Shown piece by piece: positions 59,969-64,000 of a stretch of 64,000 nt of DNA. Where the stretch lies: contig NZ_JAEKJR010000001.1 in NCBI RefSeq assembly GCF_017303155.1, positions 248,001 through 312,000 on the forward strand. Reading direction: 5' to 3'. The translations under genes and the position numbers were made by a program. The notes below the pieces were generated by a model. It had not been told where the DNA came from. It saw only the letters and a list, made by a program, of their open reading frames with translations, and made no database searches. Numbering within the stretch: the stretch's first letter is position 1; every line of letters starts with the position of its first letter. This stretch comes from Microbulbifer salipaludis (GTDB lineage: Bacteria > Pseudomonadota > Gammaproteobacteria > Pseudomonadales > Cellvibrionaceae).

Positions 59969-60679
59969 CTATTTTCCACTCATCCCGCTACGAATACCGG
60001 TATTAATTGTGGGTGCGTTGATGCCGAACCATCGCGTTGCAATTTTTGTAACAATCATTACCCATGTGTTTTTTGGATTCACTGGATATTTCGTTCTGCT
60101 TCGACGCTCCAATCCGGTCTTTTCTTCGACCATGGAGATCAATTTTAAGAACCCTATGGGGTCAGTTAAATCTTCAAATGAAACATCTAGTCTGTCTGGC
60201 GCTGCGGCATGCCAGAACTCATAGAATTCAGAAACAGATTCCTTGTAAGCCTCGAAGTCTTGCGTTTCCACCCAGGCACTCAATGAGCGATAAGTTTGAT
60301 CTACGGGGCGATGCAAAAGGATTACATGGGATTTTGAAATTAGATCCTTGAAGATAGCGTTCTTTTCTTCCGGAAAGAGCTGCGGATAGTGCGTTTTAAC
60401 TACACAGTGACCAATTTCGAGATTCCCTTGTAAATATTTTTCGCGGTTATTTTTTGATCTAAAAAATTGGTCAGCATCAAGGTACAAAGGACTGTTTGCG
60501 ATCGACGGAAAGTTATTCAATAGCATATCAATCGCTATGTGTGTTCCCGAACGCATGATTGACGCCACTATGATTGGCTTGCCGCTTGCCGTGGGTAGAG
60601 GTCCAGGCGGGCATACAACCCGCGGGTTATTGAAAGGGATGAGATTCTTGCCTAGAAAATTTACTATATCTCTAAACAT
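59969..60679 (-). CDS. Sulfotransferase domain protein
   Basis: 236 residues if started at 60679 (MFRDIVNFLGKN), which has a GGGGAA ribosome site and overlaps the Wzy-like gene by 8 bases; ATG 60691 is possible. 5'-phosphosulfate loop SIMRSGTHIAIDML near residue 40 and 3'-phosphate region VILLHRPVDQTYRSLS near 105. Compact form, resembling carbohydrate sulfotransferases. Encoded between glycosyltransferase and polymerase genes, so the acceptor is probably the repeat unit. Confidence 0.85.
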   Translation of the reverse strand: MFRDIVNFLGKNLIPFNNPRVVCPPGPLPTASGKPIIVASIMRSGTHIAIDMLLNNFPSIANSPLYLDADQFFRSKNNREKYLQGNLEIGHCVVKTHYPQLFPEEKNAIFKDLISKSHVILLHRPVDQTYRSLSAWVETQDFEAYKESVSEFYEFWHAAAPDRLDVSFEDLTDPIGFLKLISMVEEKTGLERRSRTKYPVNPKNTWVMIVTKIATRWFGINAPTINTGIRSGMSGK

Positions 60680-62102
60680 TTGATTCCCCATTGACTTGGA
60701 CGAAACCCTTGTTAGATCGTCGGTCGTAGTTGGACGCACATGCGAGGGTATTATTCGCGCTTCGCTTACGTTTCATATCCATTTCATTTCTTCGACTTGC
60801 CACTAGACCCGTTGCGACGCCATAAAGGAAGTAGACCCAGTTTTGCTGGGAAGCATTTGGGATTTGGTCCACCATGATCAATGCAATCAATAGTGCGAAA
60901 ACACAGTAGATTCTTGCTTCTATATCATTTCTAGATGAATTGACGGCTTTCCGTAAATTTTTAACGGCAAGCATTGGAAGACCAAGGAAGACTAGATAGC
61001 CCAGTAGTCCGAACTGCGTAAACTTGATAATCCAGAAGCCATCTGTGACAGCACCATCAATACGATTTCTATCCCATCCCCCCCAGCCAAAGAGAAGTTT
61101 CTCTTGGCCATGTGCGAGCAATGCTTCCTCATGCTCAAATCGAAAAGCGAGAGAGCCAACTTTGTCTGGCCCAAATTTAGCCGCCAAATCGAGTAGGGCA
61201 TCGTGGGGAATCAGGTTTGCTATAGAAAGCAATGGGTATAAAAAGACGGCGCTAGCCAAGGAAAAAGCAGTTAGTGTGGCTAAACGGATCGGTAGAAATA
61301 ATAGTATTGCGAAACCAAGGAAACCTAAAAGCCATGCGCCAACTGACTTGCATATTAACAACAGAAATAAAGCGTAGAAAACTAAAACTATATTCGGAAA
61401 AATGAATATTTTTTGCTTGGCTTTCCAGAGTCCAGCTATCGCTATCAGCACTGCGACACTAAAATTGGCGACCACAAGGCCGTGCCCCATGAATACCACT
61501 GGTCGGAAGCCACCAAATCTTATTTGTTGGCCAAACGAATGCGGAAAGAATCCGTAAACCCAGGTATGTAATTGAGGGCTGAGTAGCACTTCAATAACCA
61601 AAAAGGGCGAATAGATTAAGCCGGCAATAGCGATTAATCGCAACACTTTTATCCCATCATCGATGCTCTTTATCAAAAGGGCTCCCAAGACAAAGGGCGT
61701 AAAAGCAAATGTCATTTGAAATGTCATCGAAATGATGTCTTTCGGTGACAGGCCGGGTTTTACTGTCATACCAGTAAATACTGGCTCAGAGTTGGTGAGT
61801 ACGGTAAAGGTCGAGACTGAAAGTCCTATTAGTACAAGTAGTCGAGCGCCCGGCGCGCCTGCAACAAAACGGAACTTTATCTTCTTGATTACCAGACATC
61901 CGAAAAGCGCGCAGTAGGCTGCGACATTTTGTTTGTCAATATTTGGGATCAATGGAAGCACATAGGAGACTTTCATCGGCAAGAACATATACGCACCAAA
62001 AATCGTCCAAAATGTGGCGGTTAATGCGCTCAACCTGACATACAGGAGTACTGACACTACCGGCCAGCATAGGATCGCTAGCTGTGCAATGAGGTTGGGC
62101 AT
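60672..62102 (-). CDS. Wzy-like polysaccharide polymerase / O-antigen-ligase-like membrane protein
   Basis: 476 residues with about eleven hydrophobic segments and a larger extracytoplasmic loop (about 330-370; DKVGSLAFRFEHEEALL, FGWGGWDRNRID), the usual layout of Wzy/WaaL proteins. The motif GWGGWDRNR followed by TDGFWI resembles the periplasmic loop of EPS polymerases. Joins lipid-linked repeat units into the polymer in the periplasm. Overlaps the upstream glycosyltransferase gene by 25 bases and the downstream sulfotransferase by 8 bases. Sequence identity is low in this family, so ligase versus polymerase is not certain. Confidence 0.8.
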   Translation of the reverse strand: MPNLIAQLAILCWPVVSVLLYVRLSALTATFWTIFGAYMFLPMKVSYVLPLIPNIDKQNVAAYCALFGCLVIKKIKFRFVAGAPGARLLVLIGLSVSTFTVLTNSEPVFTGMTVKPGLSPKDIISMTFQMTFAFTPFVLGALLIKSIDDGIKVLRLIAIAGLIYSPFLVIEVLLSPQLHTWVYGFFPHSFGQQIRFGGFRPVVFMGHGLVVANFSVAVLIAIAGLWKAKQKIFIFPNIVLVFYALFLLLICKSVGAWLLGFLGFAILLFLPIRLATLTAFSLASAVFLYPLLSIANLIPHDALLDLAAKFGPDKVGSLAFRFEHEEALLAHGQEKLLFGWGGWDRNRIDGAVTDGFWIIKFTQFGLLGYLVFLGLPMLAVKNLRKAVNSSRNDIEARIYCVFALLIALIMVDQIPNASQQNWVYFLYGVATGLVASRRNEMDMKRKRSANNTLACASNYDRRSNKGFVQVNGESNV

Positions 62103-63346
62103 ATCTGAGGGGCCGCATCAATGTCAAAATATTCGACTAGTTTTCTGGTATTTTCCGTGATATTGAATTCGCTTTGAACCAGATTGATTGCGCGAGTAAC
62201 CTTCTGTGCTTCTTGTTCGTCTGTGTCTAGTATCGCTTCGTCAATTGCCGCGGCGATGTCCTTCGCTGCTGGGCTCACAAGGCGACCAGTATCTCCATTC
62301 CGGACGAGCTCAGGTATACCTGATACATTTGTCGCGATGACCGGAACGCCACGCATCATTGCTTCCATTAAAACAACGGGTATGCCGTCCATATCGCCGT
62401 TGGAATCAATTTTTCCCGGAAACACGAAATAATCGATTTTCTCAAACCATGATGAAACTGAGGTATGTGAAAGTGGTCCGCCGAAAGTTATATGGTCAGC
62501 AATGCTCAGGCTGTCAGCGATGCCCTGCAGCTCGGAAAGAAGTGGTCCATCGCCCATCACTTCAAGGTGTACTGAATGCCCCTGTCTGATTAATATTTCT
62601 GCCGCGCTAATTAATAGATCCACGCCTTTTTTTTCAACTAGCCGACCAAGAAATCCGATTATTTTTTCGTGCCTCTCTTTTCGGACTCGACTTCTTGGTG
62701 AAAATGTATGTGAGTCAACGCCACATCGCACTAATTTAATTTTTTCTCGATTTATCCCAAGGCTAGCTAACTTTTTGATATTAAAAATTGAAATCGTCGC
62801 TATAAACTTGGCTCGTGCGCTCTTCTCCTTCAGCAAATAGCCTCTCTCAAAAATGTCATTTGCATGAGCGGTAAAACTAAAAGGTATCCTACAGATTTTG
62901 GCTGCATACATACCGACATCTGACGCTATATGCGAGAAGTGGCAATGTATATGTTTCAAACCCTTATCCGAGACCTCTCGGGCTAAAAATCCGGCAACCA
63001 GAAACCGGTAGATTAAACCCAGGGCGACTCTCGGCCTGGCTATGCACTTGGCCACGTCCAGTATGCAGGTTGCCATTGAACTAAGGTAACTGACTGGCCT
63101 GTTAATAAAGAGCAGAAGGTTAACTGTTAGTAAAGATGCTAATCCAATACCGTACAGATAAGTACATCTCTCTGCTACGTAGCGAACCGTCTTGTTAGTG
63201 GAAACTCCATCTACTGAATGCAGAGAGAAAGGGAATACCTGCACCCCAAACTTCTCAACCTCAATAATTTCGTTGTATACAAATGTGCTGGAAGGCCCCG
63301 GTATTTCTGGTGCGACATAAGCGATCGCATTCGGCTCGCTACTCAT
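62078..63346 (-). CDS. Glycosyltransferase family 4 protein
   Basis: 422 residues. GT-B fold: AYVAPEIPGPSSTFVYNEI at the N-terminus, HIHCHFSHIASDVGMYAAKI in the middle, donor domain IIGFLGRLVEKKGVDLLI and GIPVVLMEAMMRGVPVIATNVSG with E-x7-E. Close in architecture to the gene at 57408, suggesting a family expansion. Four-base overlap (ATGA) with the preceding GT2 gene and 25-base overlap with the polymerase gene. Confidence 0.92.
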   Translation of the reverse strand: MSSEPNAIAYVAPEIPGPSSTFVYNEIIEVEKFGVQVFPFSLHSVDGVSTNKTVRYVAERCTYLYGIGLASLLTVNLLLFINRPVSYLSSMATCILDVAKCIARPRVALGLIYRFLVAGFLAREVSDKGLKHIHCHFSHIASDVGMYAAKICRIPFSFTAHANDIFERGYLLKEKSARAKFIATISIFNIKKLASLGINREKIKLVRCGVDSHTFSPRSRVRKERHEKIIGFLGRLVEKKGVDLLISAAEILIRQGHSVHLEVMGDGPLLSELQGIADSLSIADHITFGGPLSHTSVSSWFEKIDYFVFPGKIDSNGDMDGIPVVLMEAMMRGVPVIATNVSGIPELVRNGDTGRLVSPAAKDIAAAIDEAILDTDEQEAQKVTRAINLVQSEFNITENTRKLVEYFDIDAAPQICPTSLHS

Positions 63347-64000
63347 GACGGCTCCGAAATAGCTACGGACCGCTTATCAGCCCGGTCGATACAGGCCTTA
63401 TTGTTTTTCGGAAACATGCGCTCTAGGAGTATTTTAGAGCCGGCCTCAATATCGGTTGGGCTCCACCGATGTTCATTTTCTAGCTCTATCGATTTTGTCG
63501 CGTTTTTTTTACCTGAGAACAAGGACTTCCACTGATAGCGTCGGATCTCAGATACTAATTCTGGGTCATTTAGCTTGGGCTTACTCTTTATTAGAGCGCA
63601 AAGATAACCATTAAACATGGCCACGCCACCAATGATGTAAGGGTATTCAATCGCACGATAAATACAGGTACTTAACATGTATATCCATCCGGTACCCATA
63701 AAGTACTGCCCAAATCCGTGCCTTGACCGTCCGGTAAGCACTCCATCTTGGCTTGATCCCATGACACGCAGGTGAACAAAATTCAAATCTGGCTCATCCC
63801 AGCTCTGAGCACGCCACCCAAGCTGTCTGCATTTATGGCAGTCGATCGCGTCCCACATGACTTCCCGAACCAACCCCCCAATTTGTTGGAAACATGTGAC
63901 TCTGTAGAATTTTGTCATTCCAGCGGACATTTCATCGCCACGCCGTTCACTAACCAATCTACCTTCACGCTCGTTATATGGTTTTCCACTACAAGTGCCT
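63343..64000 (-). CDS. Glycosyltransferase family 2 protein (partial, N-terminus beyond window)
   Basis: The open frame continues to the right edge: the first visible residues read GTCSGKPYNEREGRL, followed by ERRGDEMSAGMTKFYRV. No start codon is needed in the window. The C-terminal GT2 pattern is clear: a TKFYRVTCFQQIGGL block, REVMWDAIDCHKCRQLGWRA, FVHLRVMGSSQ and RHGFGQYFMGT, followed by a membrane-associated tail (GGVAMFNGYLCALI). It adds a sugar during EPS assembly and is the most upstream visible gene of the minus-strand operon. Confidence 0.88.
   Translation of the reverse strand, partial: GTCSGKPYNEREGRLVSERRGDEMSAGMTKFYRVTCFQQIGGLVREVMWDAIDCHKCRQLGWRAQSWDEPDLNFVHLRVMGSSQDGVLTGRSRHGFGQYFMGTGWIYMLSTCIYRAIEYPYIIGGVAMFNGYLCALIKSKPKLNDPELVSEIRRYQWKSLFSGKKNATKSIELENEHRWSPTDIEAGSKILLERMFPKNNKACIDRADKRSVAISEPS

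Overview
The window looks like chromosomal DNA of a Gram-negative marine gammaproteobacterium, most like the Cellvibrionales/Microbulbifer group. This is an inference from gene content: a GH3 glucanase lipoprotein, a large TonB-dependent receptor, Tat-type TldD proteins, a FAN1 nuclease with a Rad3-type helicase, a tyrosine-degradation operon and a Wza/Wzc polysaccharide locus. No rRNA, tRNA, IS element, integrase or CRISPR array was seen. The left 36 kb is GC-rich with orderly operons. From about 37 kb rightward the DNA is visibly more AT-rich, has longer intergenic gaps and changes strand often, as expected of a variable exopolysaccharide (EPS) locus.

Layout. 1-6.6 kb: a GH3 beta-glucosidase/glucanase lipoprotein running off the left edge, a LytS/LytR-type two-component pair and a TonB-dependent receptor, together a likely glycan-utilisation unit. 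6.8-11.8 kb: FAN1-like nuclease, Fe-S Rad3/DinG-like helicase and a CLCA_X-type HExxH protein, a tight three-gene DNA-repair-like operon. 11.8-16.3 kb: TauE/SafE permease, pirin, DUF885 hydrolase and an SDR oxidoreductase. 16.6-29.2 kb: a nine-gene operon tldD-tldE-tldD-DUF4159-moxR-DUF58-batA-like plus two membrane proteins, an exported metallopeptidase set joined to a MoxR/von Willebrand assembly. 29.3-33 kb: an omega-amidase-like hydrolase, and on the other strand hppD-VOC-FAH for aromatic amino-acid catabolism. 33.2-36.8 kb: an envelope-stress operon (ribbon-helix-helix protein, PspA, YqiJ, YqiK/flotillin).

37-64 kb is a polysaccharide locus. The core export/initiation operon (glucose-1-phosphate transferase, outer-membrane barrel, short Wza, Wzc tyrosine autokinase, CpsB-type phosphatase) is followed by an unusual cassette at 43.8-50 kb: a single-domain protein resembling the catalytic half of HPPD, an A-T-TE NRPS-like synthetase, an MBOAT acyltransferase and a membrane-anchored SGNH-like protein. 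Then come glycosyltransferases, two sulfotransferases, two paralogous beta-helix lipoproteins and a Wzy-like polymerase. I infer a sulfated exopolysaccharide that may carry an unusual acyl group.

The best candidate for an undescribed system is the 43.8-50 kb cassette. Its adenylation domain has Ser where amino-acid-activating domains have the amino-group-binding Asp, and its partner keeps the HPPD iron triad. Together with a DltB/AlgI-like MBOAT and a DltD/AlgJ-like protein this suggests that a keto, hydroxy or aryl acid is made, activated and perhaps moved to a surface glycan.
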